Source: Entoloma clypeatum (taxonomy: Eukaryota; Basidiomycota; Agaricomycetes; Agaricales; Entolomataceae). Taken from it: a stretch of DNA of 64,000 nt. Positions 54,394 to 64,000 of this stretch are shown here, one piece after another (within the stretch, counting starts at the first letter, position 1; each line of letters begins with the position of its first letter). The DNA lies in NCBI GenBank assembly GCA_963565915.1, contig OY751488.1, forward strand, positions 124,001-188,000. The letters run 5' to 3'. The notes under the pieces were generated by a model that made no database searches, was not told the origin of the DNA, and worked only from the letters and a program-made list of their open reading frames with translations. The position numbers and the translations under genes were made by a program.

Positions 54394-57300
54394 TTATTCC
54401 TCCACTCCTTCCAGATCCTCCTTGTCGACATATTCCGTGACTTGTATTTCCTTTCTCGACCGCGCGTGGTACGGAACAAGGCGGAAGGCGCCGAAGCTTC
54501 GTTTGTGGAGCGCGCCGTTGACATCCGCGAGAGTGTACAATCCGCCTGTGTGTCGTTTGACAACGAGCATTGGTCCGAAATATGTTGGCCGGCATTTCCT
54601 ATTTTTTCCTTTCTCAATCTTCTTATTTAATACGAGGACGAACGCGCCGGGTTTAAAATCGTAGTCGGCAATATTATGTTTGTTTTTCTTTTCGAAGTCT
54701 GCAATAGATTTGAATGGTGCATTGATAACACGTGAACAGATCGTTTCGAGGTCGTCGTCGCGTCGTTGTAGCTGGGCAGCACGGTTGGCGAGAAGTTCAG
54801 ATTTGGATAAACACCTGTCGAAGTCAGGAAATAAGAATGTCGCTTCTGTGATGTCGAAGGGGAGGAGAGGCTCGGTTCCGGTGACAGCTTCGTAAGGAGA
54901 CATGCCGAGTCGTTGTTGTATGGTGATACGTTCGGCCCAGAAGATGAAGGGAAGATGCTTATCCCATTCGCATAGGTTACCGTCGCAAATCTTCACGAGG
55001 GCATCGCGTACGTGCCTGTGTGCATTCTCGACGATGCCGTTGGCTTGGGAATTGTACCCGCTAATCCGGATATGATGTATGTTGTATCGCTTTGCAAGCC
55101 AATCGACAGCTGCGATCCACGGTGTCCCATTGTCGGTGACGATCTCCACGATTGGTCCCCATCGACACATGATATCTGCCATTAGCCACCCAGAAATTGC
55201 CTTACCGTTCTCCCTTTCCAGCGCGATGTACTCTGGCCAAGCTGTCAAGCTACAGCGACCTTGCGCGACAAATCGAAACCCGTTTTCGGATTTGGGAAGT
55301 ACCATGGTGTCGGCATATAATTTGCTGAAGAGGCCGCCTGGATAAAAAATGGTGGGCGGGATCACGGTATGTTGCACGGAGCGCGTTTGACATTGGTGAC
55401 ATGTCTTTAGATACCATTTAACGTCGTCGTCGAGAGAAGGCCACCAGAATCGTGTTGCGACATTTTTGCACATTGTGTATAGCCCTCGGTGTCCAAGTTT
55501 GTCGTGGGCGTCGCGTAGTAGTCGGTATCGGTCGTGCTCATGTATGTACAGCTGGTGTTTGCCCTGGGCGTCACGTTGCCAAAGTCATTTCCCGCATACG
55601 AAAAATTGGTTTGCCCTCTTCGTGAATCGTAATATATCGCCGTTGGTGATGTGTTGCGGTCGTGTCCCATCTTCCAGGAATCTTTGTATGTCCTCGAGGT
55701 CTTTGTCCCTACGTCGCATAACGTCAGTTGACGGAATTGTCAAGTCACAAACTGGTGTTGACGCTAAGACCAACGCGCTGTTGATGTTGTTGCCGAAATC
55801 GCGGAAGATCGTGTCCGCCACCCAAATTCCGCAGCTCAATATATCCTCCATCCATTCCTCGGCAGCATTCTCAGCTGGATCTCCGTCATCGATCGTTTTC
55901 TCGCGTCGAGACAGGGCATCCAGTCCTTTGAAGTCGGTTGCTGGTACATGGACAAGTTTGAAATTGAAGAGTAGGATTACCGCGATCCAACGGTTGACGG
56001 TTGCATTTGGATGGATATCCGGGTTGTTTAGCATACCTTTTATATACTTCGCGTCGACTTCTAATCGTAGTTTCGTTACGCCGACGATATAAAGTTTGTT
56101 GTCGACGAGTGCTTCCATGACGCCGCGTAGTTCGAGCTGTGCTTGAGAGTAATGCGTGAAATGAACCGGCCAGGTGATGGATCCGAAGCGTGCAGGGCGT
56201 CGCCGTCCTTCGTCGTCAAACTGACCGAGGATATATCCACATCCGTTTTGTGAAGAGTCGACTGACAAGTAAACTTCGCGCTCTGTGTTGTAGTCGATCG
56301 AGTGGATAGCGGGGCATGATAAGACCGTGTCTTTGAGATTCTGCATCGCGCTTTGTTGTTCTTCACCCCAGGTAAAAGGTACAGACTTCCTGGTGAGTTT
56401 GTTCAACGGGTAAGCGATGCGCGCGAAGTCCTTGATCCATGTTCGCATCGTTCCTGTGAGCCCCAAGAATCCTTTCACGTCGGTTAACATTTTGCATGCT
56501 GGCCAGCTTTTGACTTTCGCCACCCTCTTCACATCTGGCCTCCGCCTCTCATAGCTGACAAGCTGTCCGACTGCAACGACTTCTGGACGCGTGAGAGTAA
56601 GCTTTAAGGCGGAAACCGTGGCGCCTGCGTGCTTGAGACAGTGTAAAACACGGTTTACATCAAGTAGGTGTTCCCACATGAAGCGGCGGACCCCTGGGTG
56701 TCCTGGTATCATCTCGTATCCCCCGTTGTCTGTCTCATGGCGCGTCATTTTCCCTAGTACGTTGACATCATCGATGAAGTTGGGCGCGATGTCCATTTCG
56801 TCCTGTGAGATGAATGCGACGTCGGTTTGGAAAACCTGCATTGATCCGTGCCATCCCATGGGGAGAACCGTAAGCCAATGTGTCCCGAGCGGCGTGTCGA
56901 ATGTGGTGTAGTCGCGGGATTCTGGGGCGAGACTTCTGTGATTGTAGCCAACAAAAAGGTCCAGTCCAGTATAAATTCCACGTCCAGCGCATTGCGCGGC
57001 GTATAATTTGACGAGGGGAGGTTGCGCTGCGTCCCTAATTGTCACAGCATTTAAGGGTCCCATGTTATGAATTATCCGAATGTTACTGTCGGGTTTTCCC
57101 ACACAAAACCATGAGTGTCTGTATGAACTGTTGGAAGGTTCGTAGACGCCGTTCGCGATCTTCTGTTTGACCAGGCTGATTACTTTGTCGCGGATACCTG
57201 GTGGAATGGGGAGATTCTTGCAAGCCCACGGAACATGTTCAATGATGGGTATGACAACAGGTGAAAAATAGTCATCGCGGAATCGTCCTTTTTCTGTTTT

Positions 57301-57437
57301 GTTCCATGCGAGCGCGTCTTTGTTGTTCTTCAGGACTGATAGTGCGATCATGCGTTCTTCAGGCCATAAAAAGTCGTTATTTAATATCCCTAATGCGCCG
57401 ACGCGTTCCATAGTCAGTTGATGGCCGGGAATGAAGG
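54394..57437 (-). pseudogene. pol: Pol of gypsy F, one in-frame UGA
   Basis: The frame is open from the element A junction (57437) to TGA 55585-55587, then from 55584 to 54394. RT: LPIPPGIRDKVISLVKQK, ASYRSRW-like YRHSWFCVGKPDSNIR, GLDLFVGYNHRSL, and catalytic FIDD (IAPNFIDDVNVLG, about 56770). RNase H: LSVDSSQNGCGYILGQ. Integrase: H2C2 finger HDKLGHRGLYTM...CHQCQ (about 55370-55490), then D in YADTMVLPKS, D in VTDNGTPW and E in YNSQANGIVENAHRHVRDAL. No chromodomain. The UGA separates RNase H from integrase. This lineage is known from many basidiomycetes. Confidence 0.88.
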
Positions 57438-57575
57438 TGTTACGGACTAACGACTACGGACGTATATGCTTACTTTTTCACTTTTACTCATCGGCCCCCG
57501 CTTACACATATCGTATTATACTTTATTTCCTTTAGTATACTTCGCTCCCGCGCTGACTCGCTTTCCGCAGCTGTC

Positions 57576-57662
57576 TGACTCATTCCGCAGTCGTCTTACT
57601 CAGACGCACTGCCTTCCGCAGTTATCTTACTCAGATACACTGCCTTGCGCAGCACTGACTCA
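57576..57662 (+). promoter_or_regulatory. Two TGACTCA (Gcn4/AP-1-type) motifs in LTR U3
   Basis: TGACTCA at 57576-57582 and 57656-57662, 80 nt apart, both upstream of the TATA box and separated by two near-repeats of TTACTCAGA...ACTGCCTT. They are also present in the 3' LTR. The bZIP-activator role is inferred from the motif only. Confidence 0.45.
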
Positions 57663-57687
57663 TATGCTATCGCCTATAGTCAGTACC

Positions 57688-57732
57688 TATATAAACCCTT
57701 TGTACTATAGCTAGATTCCTTAGATTTAGCAA
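57688..57732 (+). promoter_or_regulatory. TATA box and predicted RNA start of gypsy A
   Basis: TATATAAA at 57688-57695; AGATTTAGCAA at 57722-57732 starts 34 nt after the box start. Confidence 0.73.
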
Positions 57733-57807
57733 TCACATTGCTCTTCGCCTTTCCATCTTCCTGCATACTCTGCCCGAACCTTGGAACGGTTTGTTACGCA
57801 TAACAAG

Positions 57808-57818
57808 TTGCTAAATCT
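57808..57818 (+). other. Self-primer binding site of gypsy A
   Basis: TTGCTAAATCT, 2 nt after the LTR, exact reverse complement of 57722-57732 (11 nt, the length known for Tf1). Confidence 0.76.
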
Positions 57819-58596
57819 CGTTAGGTTCGCCCAGAGCGAAGAGAGCAACTACCAGACGAGTCAAGACGTCGCGCTTCTTTGAAGACTTCACCAGTAACCC
57901 ATTCAGCACGCCAGAAGCCCGACAGGAGGAGCTAAGTCCTCGAGACAGTATCGATTTTACGCTTATCCAGCAGTACATCGAATCGGAGATCCGTCGCATC
58001 CTACAGCAGGTGCTTGACAAAGAACTAGACAACGACGAGCATCGCCCCCACGGCGAGATAGCAGAGAGCATCCATCTTGCTCGGCAACACCAGATCGCGC
58101 GTTACAACGCCCGACAGAACGAACTCGAAAGCTTTCGCGTTCAAGAAGGACCTCAGACAGGTCGGATCACAGAGATCAGAGAGTTTATCGGTGTCCAGAC
58201 AACCGTTATCAGAAGATTGATTAGGACGCTCACATCGAGACGTCCCAGAGCCACATCATCACGTCCTACTCGAAGCAGCAGATCTACGCCCACTTCACCA
58301 TCGAAGAACAACAAACCGAGTACAACCGTTGGGCACGAAACGAGAGACTTGACCCCTTCTCGCGACCAACAGACGCGCAGGAACAGAGATTCCTTAGAGA
58401 TCTACAGAGGAAATACCCCGAACGTTTTGCCACCGATTCCGCCGACGAGTCCCCTGACGAATTTACTTTTGACTCCGCGCAGTCAGATACCGAACAGACG
58501 CCTAGAACAGGGACTGATTTTCAACCCCTACCTATATCCCGAACCCCATCTTCATCCCAACAATCCGACACCTCTCCTACTCCGCAGGTTCTAGAC
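57819..58596 (+). other. ATG-free, coding-like leader of gypsy A
   Basis: No ATG between 57722 and 58597. One frame is open from about 57815 to the TAG at 58592-58594 and reads IDFTLIQQYIESEIRRILQQ and HLARQHQIARYNARQNELES. The gag frame is open from 58225 and reads SYSKQQIYAHFTIEEQQTEY and EQRFLRDLQRKYPERF. Both look like protein yet lack AUG. The last about 115 nt of this leader are preserved in copy A1 (1-117). Possibly a decapitated longer Gag, or non-AUG translation. Confidence 0.6.
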
Positions 58597-59466
58597 ATGG
58601 CAGAAGCACCGACAGTACAAACAATGGATACATCCAAGATCATCAAAGATCCTGGGATGTTCAAAGACAGACACACCTTCGACGAGTGGTGGAAAGCCAC
58701 CAAATTATACATCAGGTTCCAGAAGGGACTGTCCGACGATCAGAAGATTCTTGCGGTGTTATCCCGCATGATGGAAGGGTCCGGTAAACACTGGGCCAGC
58801 AACAAATTAGACGACCTTGCCACCGATGGCGAGAACATCACCTGGTTAGGATTCTCAGATGACATCGCTACGCGATTCTCTATTGCCAACAAGTCGGCAG
58901 CGGCCAAGGCGAAACTCGAAGTCCTGAAACAGGAGAAACGCACCATCGACGAATTCTTGGACGAATTCGAAGAGATCTTGAAGCTGTCAAACCTTGGCGA
59001 AGAAACTGGGAAATACATCCTGGAAAAGAACGTCAACCGCAAAATTTCTGAACAAGTGGCTAGCGATGGCAAGACGTACACTGATTACGCAAAGGAGATC
59101 CGAAACAAGGGACGACAGATGGAGGGACATGCATTAGTCATCCGAGGGGGTGGCGACACACGCACCGGATCGGGTACCACTTATGGTGGTCAAGGCAAAG
59201 CCATGGAGATCGACAAAGCAGGAGTAGCCCGTTGCTACAACTGTCAGCGCTTTGGTCACCTTGCCAAAGACTGCAAAGCCCCAAAGAAGAAAGATGGTCG
59301 TAAGTGTTTCAACTGCGACCAAGAAGGACATATTGCGCGCAACTGCCGCAAGCCGAAGAAGAACTCTGGAAAGATTAGGAAGGTGTCTGATGGAGATACC
59401 GATGATGACGATGAAACCATCACCATAGAGACCGATGAGAAGGATTTTCCCGAAGGGTCCGATTAA
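58597..59466 (+). CDS. gag: Gag of gypsy A
   Basis: 289 residues from the first ATG after an 875-nt ATG-free leader, 2 nt past the TAG of the leader frame. The capsid-like region (about 20-185) includes [16 protein letters not shown] and [20 protein letters not shown]. Two CCHC knuckles, [14 protein letters not shown] (213-226) and [14 protein letters not shown] (237-250), precede a [20 protein letters not shown] acidic tail. It ends at TAA 59464-59466. The pol frame (-1) opens at 59439, giving a 28-nt overlap without a canonical slippery heptamer. Confidence 0.94.
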   Translation: MAEAPTVQTMDTSKIIKDPGMFKDRHTFDEWWKATKLYIRFQKGLSDDQKILAVLSRMMEGSGKHWASNKLDDLATDGENITWLGFSDDIATRFSIANKSAAAKAKLEVLKQEKRTIDEFLDEFEEILKLSNLGEETGKYILEKNVNRKISEQVASDGKTYTDYAKEIRNKGRQMEGHALVIRGGGDTRTGSGTTYGGQGKAMEIDKAGVARCYNCQRFGHLAKDCKAPKKKDGRKCFNCDQEGHIARNCRKPKKNSGKIRKVSDGDTDDDDETITIETDEKDFPEGSD

Positions 59467-62400
59467 ACGACGCTAAGTCGCGACCCTTATCCATTAAACG
59501 AACTCGCTTGCCTGGTGCAGTTACAGACAATATAACTTATGTTATCCCTGCAAAGCGAGCCGTTGCGTCAACTAAGATTGTCAAGGGAGATAAACCTCCG
59601 AAACGACGAGAGATCAAGCTGCAAGCTCAGATCAAAACACGACGAGGACCAAAGGCCATTCGACCCGAGGTCGATAGCGGATGTGAACGCACATGTATCC
59701 ATCCCAGAATAGTACGTGAACAGAACCTTCCCACACGTGGAATAAAGCCCATATCAATCCTAAATGCGGATGGATCACCGAACCGACAACAGAAAGCAGA
59801 AAAACTTGCCGAAGTCAAGCTGGACTTGGGAACACACCAGGAAACCATGGAGGCAATGGTATTGGACATTGGGAGAACGGATATGCTTTTGGGACATGAT
59901 TGGTTGGTGCACCACAACCCTACAATCAATTGGACGACCGGCGCCGTAACATTCAACCGATGCCCATCAACGTGTCAAACCAAACACTCGGATTTCAGGG
60001 TTAACCTTAATGGTCGCAAACATCGGGTTCGCATGGTGGAAATACGAGACAAGGACGCACCCAAGAAATCAGATCAGAAATGGAAGCCCGGAGACCCCAT
60101 ATTGGAAGCAGTTACTCCCACACCACCTCCCACAACCAAACGACCCTCATATGTTGAACGTTTTGCCCATCTTTTTGAAAAAGAAAACTTTGACAAGATC
60201 CCAAAGGAAAGGGAATGGGACCACGGCATCGAACTTACACCGGACGCACCAAAGGAGCTAGGGGGAAACACGTACCCTATGACCCAAAAGGAGCAAGAAG
60301 AACTGGACGAATTCATCGACGAAGGCCTGGCAACCGGAAAGATCCGACCGTCCAAATCACCTTATGCATCACCCTGCTTCTTCATTAACAAGAAAGACGG
60401 TTCCAAACGATTGGTACAGGACTATCGCACGGTTAACAAATTCACGGTTAAGGACAAATTCCCACTCCCACGCATCAACGACCTCTTGGATGTATTGAAG
60501 GACGCAGTCTACTTCAACAAAATGGACATCATGTGGGGATACAATAATGTGCGGATCAAAAAGGGTGACGAATGGAAAGCCGCCTTCTTGACCAGCCGAG
60601 GATTGTTTGAACCATTGGTCATGTTTTTCGGTCTCTGCAATTCCCCGGGAACGTTCTCTCGGATGATGGCCAGCCTATTCAGGGATCAGATCCGTCGGCG
60701 CATCTGTGTGATTTACATGGATGACATAGTGGTTATTGGTAAAACCAAGGAAGAACTTGCCCGGAACACCGAAGAGATCTTGCAGATCCTGTCGGACAAT
60801 GACTTGTTCCTAAAGGAGAAGAAGTGTCTTTGGGAAGTAACGAAATGCCCCATATTGGGATATGTCGTGGGTGAAGGACGTGTCGAGATGGAAACTGAAA
60901 AGGTGGACACAATCCGGAACTGGCGAGTACCCACATCAAAAAAGGAAGTCCAGAGGTTCCTGGGATTTGCCAATTTTTATCGACGCTTCATTGAAGGATA
61001 CTCAAACATCGCAAAGCCACTCACGACACTTACGGGAAATACAGCATTCACATGGGGACCAGCGGCGCAAGAAGCATTTGAAGGTCTCATACGGGCAATC
61101 ACGACAGCACCAGTCTTGGCATTGCCCAAACCGGACGGACAGTTCAGGGTTGAAACCGATGCATCGGGTTATGCAATTGGAGCGGTACTCTCACAGAAAC
61201 AAGACGACAAGTGGCATCCTATCGCGTTCTTGTCGCGGACCATGTCCGCGGCCGAACAGAATTACGAGATCTATGACAAGGAACTCTTGGCAGTCATGGA
61301 AGCACTGAAGGACTGGCGACATTATCTACTTGAAGCCAAGGAACGTTTCGAGATCTTAACCGATCACAAAAACCTGGAGTATTTCCGGCGTCCTCAGGAC
61401 CTAAACCAACGACAGAGGCGCTGGAAGATGAAGCTACAAGACTATGACTTCGAATTGCGACATGTACCTGGGAAGACAAACGCGAAAGCAGACATCCTGT
61501 CACGTTTACCCTGGTATGAGACGGAACTCGAGCCGCAGGACAGCGACCAAATGCTCAAGGAGGGGCTATTTTTGAAACGATTGGAATCAGAAGATGTGAT
61601 ACAAATGGAGATGTTCACGGAGGAACAATTCTTTGAAGGGGGTGAAACATCTGATTCCATCAAAATCGGAAACATCACAACCATCGAAAACCCATGGATC
61701 GTACGCATCAAGGCCTCGAATCGCATGGAAACAGAAGTAGCCCAGGGTCTGAAGAAGAATCCTCACTGGTACCAGCAGGAAAATGGCATCACCTACGCAG
61801 GAGAACGAGTCTATGTTCCACCAGACCCACAATTGCGCCAAGAACTGATGTTTGAAGCGCACGACGCACCAGTGGCAGGACATCCAGGACAGTATCGAAC
61901 GCATGAACTTCTCACTCGCACCTACTGGTGGCCCACCATCCTACATGACGTAAAGAAGTATGTGAAAGGTTGTGACACCTGTCAACGCAACAAGATCAGC
62001 CGCCAAAGGAGACACGCCCCTCTGCACCCTAACGCCGCGCCAAGTCAACCATGGGAAGATATAGGGATTGACGTCGTAGGACCGATACCAGAATCTGATG
62101 GGAAGAACGCAATTCTGGTCATCACGGACAGACATTCAAAGATGCTTCATCTCATCCCGACAACCGTGGAACTATCGGCTGAAGGATTAGCCAAGATCTA
62201 TCGGGACCAGATATGGAAACTTCATGGAATTCCCAAGAAGATCATCAGCGATAGGGGACCGCAGTTCGCCGCGAAGTTTATGGAGATACTTTGCCGCATG
62301 TTAGGGATCAAAAGAAATCTGTCCACTGCGTACCATCCACAGACTGATGGACAGGCCGAACGATCGCATCAGGAAACCGAGGTGTTCTTACGAAACTTTG

Positions 62401-63116
62401 TCAACCATCTACAAGATGATTGGGCGGAATGGATCGCAATCGCAGAATTCCAGTACAATGACAAAGAACATCAAGCGACAAAGTACACACCATTCTATCT
62501 CAACTACGGTCTGCATCCTTGGAAGGGAGAACTTGTGTTGGAAGACACCAATCCGGCAGCAAACGACTTCTTGAAAAAACTCAAACAGGCACGAGAAGAA
62601 GCCAACGCAGCACTAAAACAGGCACAGGATCAGATGAAGAAGACAGTTGACACACGACGAAGCCCGTCTCGGGATTACCGCATCGGAGACAAGGTGTGGC
62701 TGGAAGGGACTAACATCAGGACTGATCGTCCCTCAAAGAAACTTGACGCCCTCCGACACGGACCGTTCAAAGTCCTAGAGAAGAAAGGAGCTAGCGCATA
62801 CCGTCTTGATCTTCCCAAAACCTGGAAAATGATCCACCCTGTGTTCAACGAAACCCTGTTATCGCCATACGAAACCCCGAAGTATGCCATTCAGAAAAAG
62901 AAGCCAGCCCCTGATCCGATCATCGTCGAAGGACGAGAAGAATACCATGTCTCCACGATCCTGGACTCTCGAAAATTCCGCGGAAAGATCCAGTACCTCG
63001 TCCAATGGGAAGGGTATGGCCCAGAAGAGAACACGTGGGAACCTCGGACTAATGTTCAGAACGCTCAAGACTTGATCCGAGACTTTCATCGGCAAAATCC
63101 ATCGCGTCCACGATAA
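59439..63116 (+). CDS. pol: Pol polyprotein of gypsy A
   Basis: One open frame, about 1225 codons; it has no ATG until well inside the protease, so it must be reached by recoding. Numbering from 59508: protease [12 protein letters not shown] (about 54-66), [34 protein letters not shown] (about 297) and YMDD (about 403). RNase H has [10 protein letters not shown] (about 547), DKELLAV and [10 protein letters not shown]. The integrase H2C2 finger is [11 protein letters not shown]...CDTCQ (about 785-827); the triad is D in IGIDVVGP, D in SDRGPQF and E in [11 protein letters not shown] (about 852, 914, 949). A basic [15 protein letters not shown] tail and a chromodomain ([20 protein letters not shown], about 1145-1195) close the protein. 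All catalytic residues are intact. Confidence 0.95.
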   Translation, partial: EGFSRRVRLNDAKSRPLSIKRTRLPGAVTDNITYVIPAKRAVASTKIVKGDKPPKRREIKLQAQIKTRRGPKAIRPEVDSGCERTCIHPRIVREQNLPTRGIKPISILNADGSPNRQQKAEKLAEVKLDLGTHQETMEAMVLDIGRTDMLLGHDWLVHHNPTINWTTGAVTFNRCPSTCQTKHSDFRVNLNGRKHRVRMVEIRDKDAPKKSDQKWKPGDPILEAVTPTPPPTTKRPSYVERFAHLFEKENFDKIPKEREWDHGIELTPDAPKELGGNTYPMTQKEQEELDEFIDEGLATGKIRPSKSPYASPCFFINKKDGSKRLVQDYRTVNKFTVKDKFPLPRINDLLDVLKDAVYFNKMDIMWGYNNVRIKKGDEWKAAFLTSRGLFEPLVMFFGLCNSPGTFSRMMASLFRDQIRRRICVIYMDDIVVIGKTKEELARNTEEILQILSDNDLFLKEKKCLWEVTKCPILGYVVGEGRVEMETEKVDTIRNWRVPTSKKEVQRFLGFANFYRRFIEGYSNIAKPLTTLTGNTAFTWGPAAQEAFEGLIRAITTAPVLALPKPDGQFRVETDASGYAIGAVLSQKQDDKWHPIAFLSRTMSAAEQNYEIYDKELLAVMEALKDWRHYLLEAKERFEILTDHKNLEYFRRPQDLNQRQRRWKMKLQDYDFELRHVPGKTNAKADILSRLPWYETELEPQDSDQMLKEGLFLKRLESEDVIQMEMFTEEQFFEGGETSDSIKIGNITTIENPWIVRIKASNRMETEVAQGLKKNPHWYQQENGITYAGERVYVPPDPQLRQELMFEAHDAPVAGHPGQYRTHELLTRTYWWPTILHDVKKYVKGCDTCQRNKISRQRRHAPLHPNAAPSQPWEDIGIDVVGPIPESDGKNAILVITDRHSKMLHLIPTTVELSAEGLAKIYRDQIWKLHGIPKKIISDRGPQFAAKFMEILCRMLGIKRNLSTAYHPQTDGQAERSHQETEVFLRNFVNHLQDDWAEWIAIAEFQYNDKEHQATKYTPFYLNYGLHPWKGELVLEDTNPAANDFLKKLKQAREEANAALKQAQDQMKKTVDTRRSPSRDYRIGDKVWLEGTNIRTDRPSKKLDALRHGPFKVLEKKGASAYRLDLPKTWKMIHPVFNETLLSPYETPKYAIQKKKPAPDPIIVEGREEYHVSTILDSRKFRGKIQYLVQWEGYGPEENTWEPRTNVQNAQDLIRDFHRQNPSRPR

Positions 63117-63231
63117 AAGAATAAACTTTGAGCCATTTTCCACATCGACTTCTGTCACATCGAGTTCCCCGCTCCAACTCTTCTCGCCCAACACGCCGTT
63201 CTTCTTATACCTTTCAAACATCATTTCTGCC

Positions 63232-63600
63232 ATGTCCAACATCACCGCCGCCTCCACCGATGCTTCCGATATCAACCCCACCATCACCACCCTCATCGGC
63301 GAAGCGCTCTCCATGCGCGACCAGATCCATGCGCTCGAAACCTCCGTTGCCGACATCCTTCACCGGCAGATGCATATCCGCCTTCATACCCTTTCCGATT
63401 TGCCAACCGCCCCCACCGCTGAGGAGAAACTCATCCTCAAAAACTATACCAACACCCTTGCTGTCGAGAACCGACGCCTTCGCCTCGCCGTTCGAGGTTT
63501 AGAGTTTGCCACGGCGGTAAACGATGAACTGATAAAGGATTGGGGTAACCGAGTTGACCCTGCCTGGGCCGATCCAAATGGCAACGATGGATGGGAGTAG
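63232..63600 (+). CDS. Accessory coiled-coil ORF of gypsy A (122 residues)
   Basis: Starts MSNITAASTDASDINPTITT and includes SMRDQIHALETSVADILHRQ and EENRRLR-like LAVENRRLRLAVRGLEF, two predicted coiled-coil stretches. It ends DWGNRVDPAWADPNGNDGWE, then TAG. It lies 115 nt after pol and 37 nt before the 3' LTR. No transmembrane segment or known domain. The same ORF is recognisable in the old copy A3 (7790-8200, frameshifted). How it is translated from an mRNA 3' of pol is unknown; a subgenomic or spliced mRNA is inferred. It corresponds in place to the antisense gene of family B but shows no obvious sequence similarity. Confidence 0.7.
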   Translation: MSNITAASTDASDINPTITTLIGEALSMRDQIHALETSVADILHRQMHIRLHTLSDLPTAPTAEEKLILKNYTNTLAVENRRLRLAVRGLEFATAVNDELIKDWGNRVDPAWADPNGNDGWE

Positions 63601-63637
63601 GTAGTCTGTGAGGACACAGACCTTGAGGAGGGGAACA

Positions 63638-64000
63638 TGTTACGGACTAACGACTACGGACGTATATGCTTACTTTTTCACTTTTACTCATCGGCCCCCG
63701 CTTACACATATCGTATTATACTTTATTTCCTTTAGTATACTTCGCTCCCGCGCTGACTCGCTTTCCGCAGCTGTCTGACTCATTCCGCAGTCGTCTTACT
63801 CAGACGCACTGCCTTCCGCAGTTATCTTACTCAGATACACTGCCTTGCGCAGCACTGACTCATATGCTATCGCCTATAGTCAGTACCTATATAAACCCTT
63901 TGTACTATAGCTAGATTCCTTAGATTTAGCAATCACATTGCTCTTCGCCTTTCCATCTTCCTGCATACTCTGCCCGAACCTTGGAACGGTTTGTTACGCA
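63638..64000 (+). repeat. 3' LTR of gypsy A (cut by window end)
   Basis: 363 of 368 bp visible, preceded by the polypurine tract GAGGAGGGGAACA. No difference from the 5' LTR seen. Confidence 0.95.

Larger units (their letters stand above)
54056..57437 (-). mobile_element. Divergent Ty3/gypsy element F (3' part)
   Basis: The minus-strand 3' LTR (54056-54334) and pol (54394-57437) are present. The 5' part is displaced beyond the window by insertion of gypsy A at 57438. It lies in the C-terminal coding region of the mariner gene (left flank GAAGG). Pol lacks a chromodomain and belongs to a lineage distinct from A-E. Confidence 0.88.
57438..57805 (+). repeat. 5' LTR of gypsy A
   Basis: TGTTACGGACTAACG to TTACGCATAACA. 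The U3 part holds repeated CTTACTCAGAYRCACTGCCTT units. Confidence 0.96.
57438..64000 (+). mobile_element. Intact Ty3/gypsy chromodomain retrotransposon, family A
   Basis: The 368-bp 5' LTR (57438-57805) and the 363 visible bases of the 3' LTR (63638-64000; the window ends about 5 nt early) look identical. Gag, pol and a 3' accessory ORF are all open, and every catalytic motif is present. Inserted into the pol of gypsy F; the left flank is GAAGG and the right flank is outside the window. Degraded relatives are A1 (1-6675) and A3 (7386-11071). Confidence 0.96.

Overview
This window is a transposon-dense stretch of a filamentous fungal genome, most likely an agaricomycete (mushroom-forming basidiomycete). 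The reasons are chromodomain Ty3/gypsy retrotransposons, short host introns of about 45-55 nt, a multi-exon gene of the agaricomycete-expanded DUF6698 family, and remnants of hAT, Tc1/mariner and tyrosine-recombinase genes. Only about 6 kb looks like host DNA (32.5-36.7 kb, 43.77-44.04 kb, 50.19-51.2 kb). There is a 200-N assembly gap at 32287-32486.

Layout. 1-6675: a decayed chromodomain gypsy (copy A1) split by a 2.66-kb non-autonomous DNA transposon with subterminal repeats and a huge internal inverted repeat. 6676-12430: a hAT transposase gene (minus) interrupted by a truncated gypsy of the same family (A3), itself hit by a solo LTR of family D. 12523-21040: a tyrosine-recombinase gene (minus) split by a hAT-type MITE, which in turn contains the 7.1-kb gypsy copy B2. 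21-25 kb: a possible solo LTR, a minisatellite and an LTR D copy. 24.8-27.9 kb: decayed gypsy E with a second MITE in its LTR. 28.4-30 kb: LTR and eroded body of family D. 30-32 kb: small repeats and a third MITE. 32.6-36.2 kb: two convergent host genes. 36.54-43.94 kb: a small host ORF split by gypsy copy B4, whose LTRs look identical. 44.04-50.19 kb: an intact-looking gypsy C with identical LTRs. 51.2-57.4 kb: a mariner transposase gene split by a minisatellite-bearing insert and ended by a divergent gypsy F. 57.44-64 kb: an intact-looking gypsy A inserted in F.

How the parts work together. In every family where it can be tested (A, B, C, D, E), the predicted transcript start lies 30-34 nt after a TATA box and is perfectly complementary, over 10-13 nt, to the sequence starting exactly 2 nt after the 5' LTR. 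This predicts Tf1-type self-primed reverse transcription. The intact leaders (875, 672 and 287 nt) contain no ATG. Gag and Pol are in a -1 relation; B and C have canonical slippery heptamers (A_AAA_AAA and G_GGT_TTT).

Family B carries a spliced antisense gene for a coiled-coil protein with a canonical Zn2Cys6 cluster, and the element is saturated with TCCGA pentamers that contain the CCG/CGG core such factors usually bind. Family A carries a sense coiled-coil ORF in the equivalent place. Both B copies share an in-frame UGA in reverse transcriptase and an Asp-to-Asn change in the integrase triad, although B4 has identical LTRs; this points to mobilisation in trans or to readthrough. Many inactivating changes across the window are CpG transitions.
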